Positions 38,501 through 50,800 of a DNA stretch of 64,000 nt are shown in pieces. Each line of letters opens with the position of its first letter. The first letter of the stretch is position 1. The DNA is from Anseranas semipalmata (taxonomy: Eukaryota; Chordata; Aves; Anseriformes; Anseranatidae). The position numbers and the translations under genes were made by a program. The notes under the pieces are model-generated. The model worked only from the letters and a program-made list of their open reading frames with translations. It had not been told where the DNA came from and searched no databases. The stretch spans positions 843,460 to 907,459 of the forward strand of contig VXAA01004298.1 in the NCBI GenBank assembly GCA_013399115.1. Direction: 5' to 3'.

Positions 38501-39711
38501 ATGTAAGCCCTTTGCTAGATTAACCCACTGTCATACTTCTTACCATGCTATGACTGTGACAAATACCTGTTGTGCATAAAGTTGGGCAGATTTTTGTAAA
38601 ATTTCCTGTCGTTTCTGTTCAAATTGTGGCTTGTGTCACACACTTCCCTTGATCAAAGTCCTTCCTCCTGGGATAGCAAATCAGTGCACAAAGTTGCTCT
38701 TCTCTTTTCCATTTAGTTTTCTGCTGCTCCACCAGCTTTTTCATTACCTTTGATCCACTCCTCCATTTGCACTTTTTTAAATACTTACGACTTCACTTAC
38801 TCCTCTCTAGTGTAAACTGGTTATAATACAACATGATTTCCCCCCATCTCTTTGGCTTGTTTTCCATCCCCTCCTCTCCTTTTATACCGTTATGCTCCAT
38901 CTCAGCTGTCACAGCTAAAGTTTTTATATGAATTTTTCATACTGCATTTTCTCCTCATCTATCTCCCTTGATCTCTCTTGTAATTACTGTCTGACACTTA
39001 CTGTTACTTTTTTTCTCACCACCACCTTTGGCTCTTTCCCCTCCCAATAAAAGCAGGCTTAAAAAAAAAAAAATAATCTTAACACCTTACTTTCATCTCC
39101 AACCATTTACCTTTTCCTTTTAACCTAGGAGCCATCAAACTTGCATCTCACCTACAAAAAGTGACTTCCAGAACAGTAAAAATCTCAGCATGTGATTTTA
39201 CAGTACCTTTCCCAGCGATGCAAATACCTTTGCACAGGTCAGCACACTAAGATGTTGCTCAGCCACCACTGCCATGTTAGACAGCAAATCATGTCTAGAC
39301 CACTTTTGGCTGACTTATCTCATGCACGTATTTTCATAATTAATTTAAAATGGGAAATTAGGAGTACCATGCCAGCAGATCACATTTAATGTGTAAAGCA
39401 TATTCCAAATGCACACTCCTGTCTTTGTGCCTATGCATCCACTACATCTTTCTGATGAGTGCTCTCTTGTGGGTTCTTCTGGCAGAAGTATTATAAAACT
39501 AGGAAAAGCGGAAAATATTTTAAGAAGTAATGGCAACTCTGGGTTCTGATTTTTTGTTGTTGTTTTTGTTGTTGTATGAGTAGTGGGCCAGATTGCTCCA
39601 TGTAGTTCCTTTTCTGGGAGGTTGATTAAAAAACACAAAATTTAGAGGTTCCCACATTCTATGAGGAACAAAAGCAGCAACTCTTATAAATTTTCTTGCA
39701 AAAAAAAAAAA

Positions 39712-39750
39712 NNNNNNNNNNNNNNNNNNNNNNNNNNNNNNNNNNNNNNN
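39712..39750. other. Assembly gap (39 N)
   Basis: Thirty-nine undetermined bases directly after an A run, probably an unresolved low-complexity tract. Confidence 0.99.
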
Positions 39751-40950
39751 CAATGCAAGCTCCTTGTTTTCATTTATACTCACTTTGATCACTACATATC
39801 CCGCTCATCACAAGAGCAATAATAAGATGCAATACCTGTGCATTGACAAAACAGTTTAATGTCCTTTGAACTAAGATGGAAGACAGTAACCAAAGATCTT
39901 ACCTCTACAAATCTCCTAATACGTAAGTCCTTTAAGTGAAATCTGAAGAGCAGCTCCTAGTATATGTCAGCTTACAAGGACTGCACTTCTCTGCAAGAAA
40001 AAACAAATAAACCCTCAAAAATTACAAACCTTTAAATCTTACTTCAGGCCAAACAGTTCAATTCAGTATTAATACTACTTATATTGCAACCTGTGCTACC
40101 TGTCAGAATCCCAGCTTGTAAACAGGCCATATACTGTTGCAAACACAAGACTGTCTATTTTTTTCCTTTAAACTCCTCACAGCTGAGGTCATGTTAAGGG
40201 ACAAAAGAAGAATAAGTTTTGAGGATATGGTAAAAAAGTGGAAAAACTATTTTTCAAATGCTTGATAAAGGCCTGACTCTACAGAATGCCAGTTGCCGCT
40301 AAGAAAGCAGTAGATGTATAATAGCAGCTATTAGATTCTGTCAGTTGAACAGTAAACACTACTTAGGCAGACATCCTGTGATTTCACATTGCGACTTTCA
40401 AGCCCCATTTTGATCCAGGGTCTATACTTTCTTCAGATTGCAAATTCAAAACGTATTCAAGTGTAATAAAAATCACCAACCTGTTCCTAGTGCGCACTCA
40501 GCAGCAAACCCTCCAACATGAGAATAACGTCCCCAAGAGTCATCTCAATTTAGTTTTTCCTGGTTTTTCTTATAATCAATATGTATGTAAAAATTGTCTT
40601 ATGGGACAAAGGGGAATACTATTATTTCAGCCTAGAAAAAGAAGCAGCTTGACTTAAAGAAAGGCAAAAATATCAGCCCAGAAATTCAGTGAGAGATCTC
40701 TAACTGGTTTCATAGCAAGGGCCAAAGGTATACTGTAAAACCGAACTACAGCACTGTAGCTGTTAGAGAACAAACGTGGGCTGAACCTTGCACAGGTAGG
40801 AAGCCTAAATTCCCCACAGACCCGGAAGAAAGACTGCAGGCTACATGCAAGCTGTTTTCCTCTCTCCCCCTTCCTTTCCTCCTTAGGGGTGTAAACTTCA
40901 TACCTATCCAAGAGCACAGGCAAGATACAAATAGGATAGTACACAGGAAA

Positions 40951-40980
40951 ACATACATACATATATATATATATGCATAT
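40951..40980. repeat. (ACAT)/(AT) microsatellite
   Basis: ACAT units pass into an AT run ending in TGCATAT; alternating simple sequence. Confidence 0.88.
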
Positions 40981-43235
40981 AATACACTCTTTTAACCATT
41001 GTCCTTAGTCACAGAAGTATCTGCAGCTTTTCCTCCTGACATCATCACCCTCATCATCTAGGCACAGTTTTGTTTTCTGCTTTTCCACCTACAGCCCAGT
41101 CAGTTTCTTTTTAACCCCCCCCTTCAGCAACCAGGGAACGTATTACAGTGGAGAGACTACGGTGACATTAAAACACTTACTCTCACTTTATTCCTGACTT
41201 AATATGTTGGTAAGAAACAAAACCTGAAGTTATGCTCACAGGTAGCTCTGGAAGGCAGCTAACTTCATCTGAATGAAGGGCACAACGTCCGAATGTCTCC
41301 AATTCACCTTACTTTTGCTCTGTCCTCAGGATTTTAGCTGTCTGAAGACTAAGTGTGCTGGAAGAATCATTGAGAAACTTACCTTAGGGGTTCAGAGCCC
41401 ACTTCCCTTTGTGGATGAAATCTAAGTCTGCACATCCTGTGCCCTGCCTTTTTTGTAGTGCTGGGACATTTCCCAGCAGAAAGGTTTGCTGTGCAGATTA
41501 TGGGGCAGTGTGGATGGTCAGCTAACTTTCTGCTGTCCTTTTTCCCCTAACACTGGTTAGAGCATACACTACAGCTGCTGTATGAGCCTCAGGACTCTAG
41601 CAGGTCATATGGATAGATCAACTCATTTTCATGCAGTGGTGTAATACTAAAGCTTTTACCATTTTTGTGTTTGTTGTTCATAAGCACTGCTCTACCCAGC
41701 ATCGGCCTTGACCTACATTCTAATTTCACACCCATCACCTTCGTACCTGAAAGCGCTCTCTCTTCCTTGGCACTATTGGTGCTCAGGAGAATCACAGCAC
41801 AGCCTGCAGGATTAACCTCCAGAGGCAAGAAGTGTATTTTTCTATCTTAAATATTTCTCTAACAAAGCATTTCATATGGAATTCAAGACTTCATTCTCTT
41901 TCAAATACAAATTTCTCTGGCCATGCCTCCTTAAAGCAGAAAAATGTTATATTGTTAAGCGTACTTTGAAAATACCAAAGTGAAGACTTCAGGAATATAA
42001 AGCAAATAACTATATAGGGTCACTATAGAGCTAACATCTGCTACATTTAGAAAAAAAAAAAGTAGCCATTAAAAAATACACATTATTGTAAATGCAAGAA
42101 GATTCAGTCAAGACAGAGTAAAAGGTACACTTCTGATTGAGAATCATGCTTATAGCCTCAACCAGTATAAATTGGCACAGCTCAGCTGGCATCCAAACTA
42201 CCCTACATTTCAAACTGAAATGTAATGAAATGTAATTGCATGATACAAATACAGAAAATAAAGCTATCAGTGATGCTCACATATTGCCAATGCTTATCCC
42301 ATCTCCTCCCTTAGAAATATATCACAGCCTGACCTCAAGGCACTCACTAAGTGTGGAAATATGTCACCTTGGTCATTCCAACTATGCAGCTTAGGAGAAA
42401 AAATTATGATGGTATGCAGTGTAACTCACATAAAACTTCTTATGTTTCACTACACGATTCAGAATTGCTAGATGTGAAAGACCAGTGCCACCATCTGGTG
42501 CCTTCCAAGTCCTGGATCTTTCTTTCTAGTCAGAAAAGAATCCAGTTTGTCTAATTCAATACATAAAAGAGAAAGATAAGCAGTTCTGAAAAATAGAGCA
42601 GAAGGCTTTAAAAACCTTCAATGCAGCTGTTGCAGAAGGAATCCAGTAGGTAAAAACATGACAGCAAAATGCAAATATTAGAAGCTGAGAGAGACTAGGA
42701 ATGTGAAATAAGCACATAAGGTCTTGTCAGAGAAGAAAGGATAAATCTTAGAAAAACACAGACCATGATTCAAACCGTATCTGTAAACTCAGCCTTCACA
42801 AGTTATTAACTTTTAAAAATACTTTTCCGATCATTGCTCACAAAGAGGTTGGGAATCATCCAAGCAAAGCATTAACCATTTCCATGAACTTAACATATGA
42901 AAAAACAAATCACGTTTCGGAAGTTCTTATTTTTCTTCCATTATTACTCTACAAAAATGAAGTCAGATCCCAATGCAACTCAATTTAAGAATGATTCCCA
43001 AAAATCAGATAAGCAACTCTATTGTAAATCAAATTTGTCTGTCCTTTTGTTGTTTTCACATCGTATTTGGGGACATTTGGGAACACTCTGGAACAATCCC
43101 GCCTGTACTGTTTTTGAGGTCAGGGAAAATGATGGCAATATTCATTAATATTTCCTCCCTCACTTCTTAGAGTGGGTTCTTGAAACTGGAGCTATTTCAT
43201 TTCTGTGCTTTTATGAGGGTCGGGTTAGCATTATT

Positions 43236-43830
43236 AACCTCGCGCAGAGAAAGCGCATCGCAGCCCTGCCTGTGGTGCAGAACAGCGCTGGCGGAAAATC
43301 CTCCCCAGGGCAACTCCGCTGGGGAGCTCCGCTGACGTGATCACGCCAAGAAATCCTCCAGGACCTACACATGCACAAGGGTAAGAAACAGCTGGTGACA
43401 AAGGGGGAGCAAAAAGCCGCAGCGAGAGGCGCTCAGCACCACAGCACTGACCTGTGCGCTGCGTAGCCAAGGGAGGGCCTAGGTGTGAAGTGCCTTGAAA
43501 GCACGCGAATCCAAAGAGAGGGCACGAAGGACTCGGTCCCGACCCTGCTTGATCAAGGTCTGGCACCATGCTCCAAAAACTCATTACTTTTTTTATTAAA
43601 GCGAGAGTCTGACTCGTACCATGTGGAGATAACAGAAACCCAGCAATAAAAGCAAAGGCAAACAGTGAAGCTCTCCGCGAGGAGCAGAGCGCTGCAGGGC
43701 TCGGGGCAGCTCTCTGCAGCCCTGGCTCCAGCTGGGCGCAGCGGTCTCGCAGCAGCAGCAGCAGCACATGCGGCCACGCTAATCCTGCAGCAGAGCTCCA
43801 CCAGCACGGTTCGGGCTGCTTTCACTGTTC
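43236..43830. promoter_or_regulatory. Second CpG island, possible promoter
   Basis: CpGs are frequent here (thirty-odd by eye over about 600 bases) in an otherwise CpG-poor neighbourhood, and GC content rises clearly. A CRE-like TGACGTGA lies at 43333-43340, and a short CAG repeat at 43750-43765. Open frames cross the island on both strands (177 codons minus, 108 codons plus) but have no ATG start, are Ala/Leu/Ser/Cys-rich, and match nothing I know. It may be the promoter of an unseen gene or noncoding RNA, or an enhancer-type orphan island. The direction of transcription cannot be determined. Confidence 0.5.
43333..43340 (+). promoter_or_regulatory. CRE-like site (TGACGTGA)
   Basis: One base from the palindromic cAMP response element TGACGTCA, located inside the CpG island. 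CREB/ATF sites in CpG islands are often functional, but a single 8-base match is weak evidence. Confidence 0.3.
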
Positions 43831-44203
43831 CCAGTCTGGCTGGCTCCGCTGCCCAGAGCAGACCAGCCCCCAGGACACTCTGCTTGAAATTATGCAGAGA
43901 TCTCCTAATTCCCTCTCAGACAGATGCTCCGTTTCCAGCTCCAGCACGCCCTGCTCTTCCCCTCTTTGCCTTCAGTGGCTCACCCTGCTAAGGAACACGA
44001 TGTCCAAAACAGCTGTAAAGGACACAGAGAGCAAGTATCTGTCATTTTGCCCAGTTAAAAGTGAAGTACAGTCTAATTCTTAGCAAGTGGTTAATGGAAA
44101 TTATGAACCTAAAGAGTAGACACTGACCATGCAGCAGGAGAGGCACATCTGAGAAGATGCATATGCACAGCCGTACCTGACAGTGCTTAGAATCGAACTT
44201 CAG

Positions 44204-44224
44204 GCGCTTTAACATTCAAAGCGC
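44204..44224. repeat. Perfect 7-base-pair hairpin with 7-base loop
   Basis: GCGCTTT (44204-44210), loop AACATTC, then AAAGCGC (44218-44224). On the minus strand it is followed by GTTCGATTCT, so the segment superficially resembles the anticodon and T arms of a tRNA. The T stem does not pair and no acceptor stem is present. A decayed tRNA-like sequence is possible; a functional tRNA is not supported. Confidence 0.6.
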
Positions 44225-44519
44225 AGATATATCCACTTTTCCATCTTCCCTTCCATTGACAATTGCTCAAGTTGCAGCCGCCGGAGCCCTCAGCATGACA
44301 TACATCTCTTCCTATATAAAAGTGCCTCCAGCTCCCATAGATGCACCCCCTATCCAATTAACCAACAGTTTGTTTGCAAAGCCATCAATCCACAGGACCT
44401 CCTTACAGTTGTGTTTTTGTCATTCTGACTCTACTCTTCAAACCTTCCCAGAGGCAGGCTGAAATGGTCTGTCACTGAAGCAATAAGGATGAATTACTGG
44501 GTGGAAGCTGCCAATACAG

Positions 44520-44890
44520 CTTTGCATTAATTATTTCATAATTACGACAAAATATTTCCCATATTCATAACTTAGTAAATTACTAATTTAGGCACACATT
44601 AGTCTGAAGATTATGATTCACATAGCAGCCTGCATGCTGTAGAATTTAATCACTCCTCAAAAGTTAAGACACCTGTCCTAAGAAGATTACAAGAGTAACA
44701 TCTAAACTTCAACAAGTTTATAGCTAAGCAGCACAATTAATCAGTATTCTTATCAGAATGGTTTGATTTATCTTTGTCATCTCCACTTAGCAGAGTCATT
44801 TAATTGCCTTTCACAACTCGCTTCTCATTGGTCTAGCTTCATTAAAAGAACGGTTTATGTAAGCAGCTTTCCAAAATAATAATTTTTTTT
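44520..44890. promoter_or_regulatory. Possible conserved enhancer-like block
   Basis: CpG-poor sequence dense in homeobox and related cores (TAATTA, ATTTAATTG, TTAATCA, CATTAAAAG), plus GATT/TTATC elements and a CATTGG (inverted CCAAT). This texture resembles developmental noncoding elements. This is inference from motif texture only; conservation could not be tested. Confidence 0.2.
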
Positions 44891-47800
44891 TTTAAACAAA
44901 GCCTAAAGTTAGACATTAATAAATGAAGATTCGCATATATCATATATACCGTAAGTGCCATGTCAGGGTAACAATAGGTAATTTTAATCCAGGGGAATAC
45001 AGCTTTTATTAATATGTAGATTTAAAAAGACAGACAAAAGTAGTATTTATTTACATCATTTAGTAGCAGGTATCCACATTCTCAAATATACCTGATGAAA
45101 ATCTAAACAACGCTGAAGTAGAAGGAAACGTGCAGGGTCCACCAGAGCTAGCTTTGAAGCCTAATGCAGTAACCTGCAGGTCCTTCCCCTCCCAATGCCT
45201 TTGAAGTGCTTTGTCACGTATTAGCTGGTAGGAAAGCATGTTGTTCGAGAAGTCACAGGTCTATGACATAGGCCTACGTTACCATTTATGGCCCAGTTGC
45301 CCACAGCATAATCCAAGAGCCAAGAACAATCCTTCCAGCTTGTAGTTTGTTTTGCTTTTTTGTTTTCTTTAAAGAAGACAACAACTCTCACACACTAGTT
45401 TATTAGTAGAAAGTTTTCCCCTGTGTCTGCCCTGATCTTTCCTGCATTAACTCCAGCTCATTACCTCTTGGCTCCGGACAAGGGAAGCAGATCACTTCCC
45501 CCTGCTCTGCAGATGTCGCACTCTCATCTGAAAGCTGTTGTCATCTCCTACCTCCCCCTTAATTTTATCTTTGTATGCCTATGCAATCACAGGTCTTGCA
45601 AACCCTCCAAGATCGCTGTTCATCCTCCTGTGATCACCCTTTGTTTGCACCAGGCTACTTCTGCCTGGCTTGCAACCTGCTCTAAGACCAGAGCCTGCAC
45701 TGGCTGTGATGCTCCAGCTGCACCTGGCAGCACAAGCAGAGATGGAGGATGACTCCTCCCTTCTTGCAAGAAAAAAAAAAGTATATATATATTCTCCCTC
45801 ATACAACCAAGCACAATATTAGTATTTTTCACAATGGCTTGACGTTGTTGACATTAAGATTCAGTTGCACAGAGCATAGTATCCTTTGCACTATCCCAGT
45901 ATCCTTTTCTGAAGAGCTGTTCCACATCTGGAACGTGTACATGATGTTCTTACACTCGTACCTGTTGAAATGCTGAATCTGCCACACCAGAAAAATTGCA
46001 TGCTATTCTTTCAAGCCCTTTTATAATTTGTCCAGTTCCTTTGTAATTCTATTCCCTCCCGGTTTGGTATTATATGCTAATTTAGTAAGTAAACTCTCAA
46101 GTCTTTCATTCAAGCCATCCACTAAAAAATAAACAAACTAGTGAATAAAAACAACAAACCCACTGAGCAGTACCAGGACAGACTGCTGAGGAACTCCAGT
46201 CACTACATCCCTCTTCTTTCACAGTTGGCTGCTTGCCACTATTCCCCAAATATAGTTTTCCAGCCAGTTACACACCACCAGTAGCTGTTCTTACTAACAA
46301 AGTCCCTCTCAAAACATGAAATGCAGCAGGGAGCCTCTGATTTGTCCTCATGTACAATGGCAGATCTGCTGGAGCTGCCTCTATTACTGCCAGTTTAAGT
46401 CTGCGCCAATAGCCCATTGTACAGTTTACCTGCAAAATGCTAAGGAGGGGAAGCAATGCAGCAGCCTGGTAAGAGCACACTCTGTCTTTACCAGGCAGAA
46501 CACTTTTACAGCTTCAGTAATTGATTGCCTTTGCAACAATCACACACCGCCAGCTTCATTTTTCAGTAAAAAACATCAGATTGGAGCAGATGGGAGCAGA
46601 TCAAAACAGATTGCACAGAGCAGCCACAGCCTAATGGTGAATTGGGAATACTGAGCAAATATAAGAACCCTGTGTGCCTCATGTCTGAACTGGAAATAGA
46701 GCTCTTTCATCGCAGCTTTGAAGTGCTCGTGTAAGTGCTCGTGTATCTGTTCTGACAGCTAGAGGTAAACCATCACCCATGCAAAAGCCTTACTCGTGGG
46801 TGAGAGCTGCAGTTAGGACCACGACTGCAGATCTGCACAAAGCAGAAGTCGCACAGAGACGGGTACGGACTTCTGTTCAATGCCAGTGTCGGGGGTTTCA
46901 CCTCACTGCAGCTGCTCCAGCTGCCCACAGTCCATCCCTCAAGGGCACCAGCATCGGGCCCCCAGAAGTCAGTCAGCCATGCTCAGCAGTGCCCTTCAAC
47001 CCATAACCAGCTTCTGACGGACAGGGAATGAATTTTCTACCTGGGAGCAGATGATATAGAAAGCAGTTTTGATAAGGAGAAAATAACCATTTTTAATGAA
47101 GCCTTCCACAAAGATCAAAATATTTTCTGTATAACAGTGAGGCAAAAGAGGAATGAAGGTGAAAGCTTTTAAGCGGTCAGTCTATTCAGAACCTGCTCGT
47201 TCCTGTTCCTTCTAGCTGTTGGTTGCTGGCTATACACCCCTCGCCTTGTATTTCTAATGAGCAATGAAACAATTGCCAACTAAACTCTTCATTTTTTGGT
47301 TTAATTATATTGATGGAGCATTGCAGCAACAATAGCAATGTATCAATCAAGCTTTCCTGTATTTTCACTCTGAATGATCTCGTTTAGGGTTGGTTTTTTT
47401 TGTTGGTTTTCTTTTGCGCACTTGTAGCACTGACATTTCCTTTAGCGATTACATGCAATCAATCCTTTCTTTACATGGCAGGCTAAACACACTATTTTCA
47501 TCTCTAATTTTATACAGCTAAAATGAATGATTTTTTTTTGCCACAAAATGGTATCAGCCATAGCATTTGGACATGCCCTTTTTAAAAATGAAATGAATTA
47601 ATGATCTGTGATTTCACTACTAGAAATAAAATATTTACTAGAAATGATCCATTTCCTAGAAAAAAAAAAAAATTAAAAACTCTGAAATCTACAGGGAAAA
47701 AAAAAAAAGGTTATGGATGGCAGGTTATCACTGAATATACCAAGAAGAAATAATTAACATTTTTTGCTCTTTGTGAATAATGAACACCTGCAAAAAGAAT

Positions 47801-50800
47801 TGTTTTCAAACAGTCAGCATGCCAGGAGATACATGAAGGAAGTAAAATACGTTTACAGAAGTCTTCCCCTCCTCCCTGCCTCTGTGCTCTCCCCAGACTG
47901 AGCAATTTAGGCATTGAAGCAACTACAATGCACATGCACAGCTTCCCCTCAGTCCTTCCTGTAGGTTTCCTTGAGCTTTCCTCAAGCCAGTGCACAAAAT
48001 CCTGCGCGTAGCACTTCATTTTGAAAAGGAGGCTTCCACTCATATGAAATCTAAATGGATTTTTATTGTTCTACTTCTACTGACCTGTTTTTTGATACTT
48101 TTCATTGCACTATGAGTGCCTCTGCCTATGCAATAGAGTTTGTTGATAGAAAACTTTAGATTAAATCAAGCTCCACTGAGCTGGTTTTCCTCACACTGTT
48201 GCTGTGCCTGTTCTCATTTCTGCATCATGCTTCCAGCCACCACAATTACCTAGCAGGAACTACAAGGTGCATTAACTCTCATGCAGAAAAGCTGACCCTC
48301 ACAGAAGGCCAGACAGCTCTTGGGCTCAGTATGGACATCAGGGTTTCTTCTTCTGCGACTATTTATTTGGACCTACTGGATTTATATAAAAGTCTGCCTG
48401 ACAAATAAGCCTGGAACACTACTAGTGCTCTGACACATTGTTTCTTACAGTAAGCAGTGAAAATCCCCCAGATCTGTTATGTTGAAGGTAAGCTAGAGTT
48501 CCCCAAAACCTACAAGTGTCAGCTTTCACACCCTGCAGGGATGGAGACCATCAAGATAGATGGCAACACTTCAGGAAAGCTCTAACACCATCCACCCTTG
48601 CCACCAAAGGGGCAGATGGGAACCTAGGATGTCTCGGGCAAGTGTCTTTAGAGGGTTTCCAGCACCTGATTTCCTTCCAGGAACACCTGCCTCAAAACTG
48701 TCCCAGAGAGCTACCTTCCAGCAGGGACAGAGAGGCGGCTATCTCAGCCGCATGTCCATCCTGGTCGGCACAGCGTAGATACAGCCAGAGCCAGCCCTGC
48801 TCTCCGGGCCCAGGAGCAGCAGGGAGCTGCACAGTGTGCGCGACTGGCAGAGCCGCGCGGGTGTGCTCACCGAGCGCTACCTACCCCTCAGCTAGCTTTG
48901 TCTTTGATGAGGAGAACCCTCATACAAAAGGCAAAAGCAAAGCCTCAAAATATCTTTGGTTTGTTTCCAGGGCATGTTATTAAAAAGAGTACAGCAATAC
49001 CTCAAACTAAATGTTCGAATCCAAACATCTTCAAAGAGCTAGGCTAACAGCACTTCTTTAATTCTTTTTTATTTAAATTGAACATAATGGTTTGCTGCAT
49101 ACATGCTGCTCACTTCAAAAGACCATTCTTAATCCATTAATAAATAGCAGCCTAAAAGGAATCATACACAAGTAAATTTTTAATGTATTAGCCAAAACAG
49201 CAACCAGCAGATAGGCAGGACTGAATTGTGTGTGTGAATTTTTCCTCCTTGGTACCTTTGCAAACAATGAAAATTAACAGCAGAACAGAGAAGTACTACT
49301 AGAAAGCAAGATATTCGGGTAACTTGTGAGGCTTTTTGGATTTTTTTTTTTTTTTTGAAGAAATGAATTTTTTTGTTGTTGAACTCTAGGTTTGGTGTTA
49401 CAAAATACAAATCTTTTTTTAAAAATCACATTGCACCTGTACAAAAAAGTCAAAATGCACTTGTAGCTATTGATTATACCAAAAGGGTAACAACAAAATC
49501 AAAGGGGTGACATAAAGAAAGAACACTTCATATAGTCTCTCTGGTTTTGGTGACTATTTCTGGCAGATTTAAATTAGACTATTCTGAGCTATACTCAAGC
49601 TATACTGAGTGATACCCATCACAATAAAAGCTGAAATAGAATAGCTGCATGAACATTAGATTAGTAGGTTCATAAACTGATAATTACCTGGAAAAACATG
49701 GTTTCCGCTTTTGATAAAACTCCTCCCAAGTCATCCTGGGCTCTGACAGCTTTTTGCTTTGCCTTCATTGTCTCAAATCACCCATACAATAGACATCTGA
49801 AATCTGAGTTACAGTAGAAAGTTCCCTGTAATAAAGACAACTGGCTTCAGGAAAGCCTCATCCTTCCCCGCACTTCAGCATACTTAGTTACAAGAAGCTC
49901 GTTACCTTTCTAGCACAGACCAGCTTCTATCCTAATCACCCACTCGTGTAGCCCTAGTAATCACACCTACTTTGATAGCTACCAAACTCTAGCTGTGGTC
50001 TGAAGTATAATCTTAACAGTTTTGGAAGGATTCCTTTCAATCTCTTTTTCTGAAGTATTGACTTTCCAGAGGATACCATAAATAAATACCTACAAACCCT
50101 CATCTTGAAGGACAGGAATTTTGAGATATGACCCTTTACCCTCCGAAATCAGTGCTAGGGTGACCTGCAACAAGTTTGGGGTTTAATAACAAAAACAAGC
50201 ATGATTATACTAGCCTCACTTTTGTTACAAAAGTGTCTGCAATCTGCAATTCCCTTCAATTTCATGCAAAGAAAAGTCACCTAACTGGGTACATAAGCCA
50301 CACTCAAAAGCCTCCAATTTCAGCTCAGCTTTTACTATTGGTTAAAATAATGATAAAAATTTGATTTTAATTAGAAAAGGAATAGAAAACAAAACAGACC
50401 AGCACATCACCACTCAGCTCAACCCTCCCCTCAAACACTGTGTATAGCATACTGTGTAATTAAGCAAGTAGCAAGGTAGAGTGGGTCATCAGAGGTACTT
50501 CTGTGCAAGGAACAATTAGGCAAGTTAAGGCTCTCAGCTGGAAGAATCATGCCACAGTAGCAGTATAACCTGGTCTGTTAACTCTAAAGTGACATGGAAA
50601 GGTGGATGTGGAATAACTCTTAACTGCCTCACTATATATAAGAAATAGGGAACACCAAATGAACTCATCCAATGGTAGAGTCAAATCAGGGAAACAGGAA
50701 GACTTCTCAAAGGCCTGGAGAATTCATTGCCCAGTTGCTGCACTGCAGCAACCCATTTAAATGGGGTCAATAAGCAATCAAACAAATGGATTAAAAATCC

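Larger units (their letters stand above)
35510..43235. other. AT-rich noncoding stretch
   Basis: No gene recognised. Moderately GC-rich patches at 35520-35760 and 35985-36190 have overlapping frames on both strands without family resemblance. It includes a 39-base assembly gap and an AT microsatellite. Confidence 0.45.

Noticed and set aside
43234..43767. 177-codon minus-strand frame, the longest in the window
   Set aside because: It starts at GTG, lies in a CpG island where stops are rare, overlaps other frames, and has no recognisable domain.
44155..44235. Functional tRNA gene on the minus strand
   Set aside because: A hairpin and partial B box are present, but the T stem does not pair and no acceptor stem or clear A box exists.
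48516..48983. 155-codon plus-strand frame
   Set aside because: It starts at GTG, no family resemblance, GC-rich patch with reduced stop frequency.
49010..49025. tRNA B-box-like GTTCGAATCC
   Set aside because: No A box about 40 bases upstream, and no cloverleaf stems.
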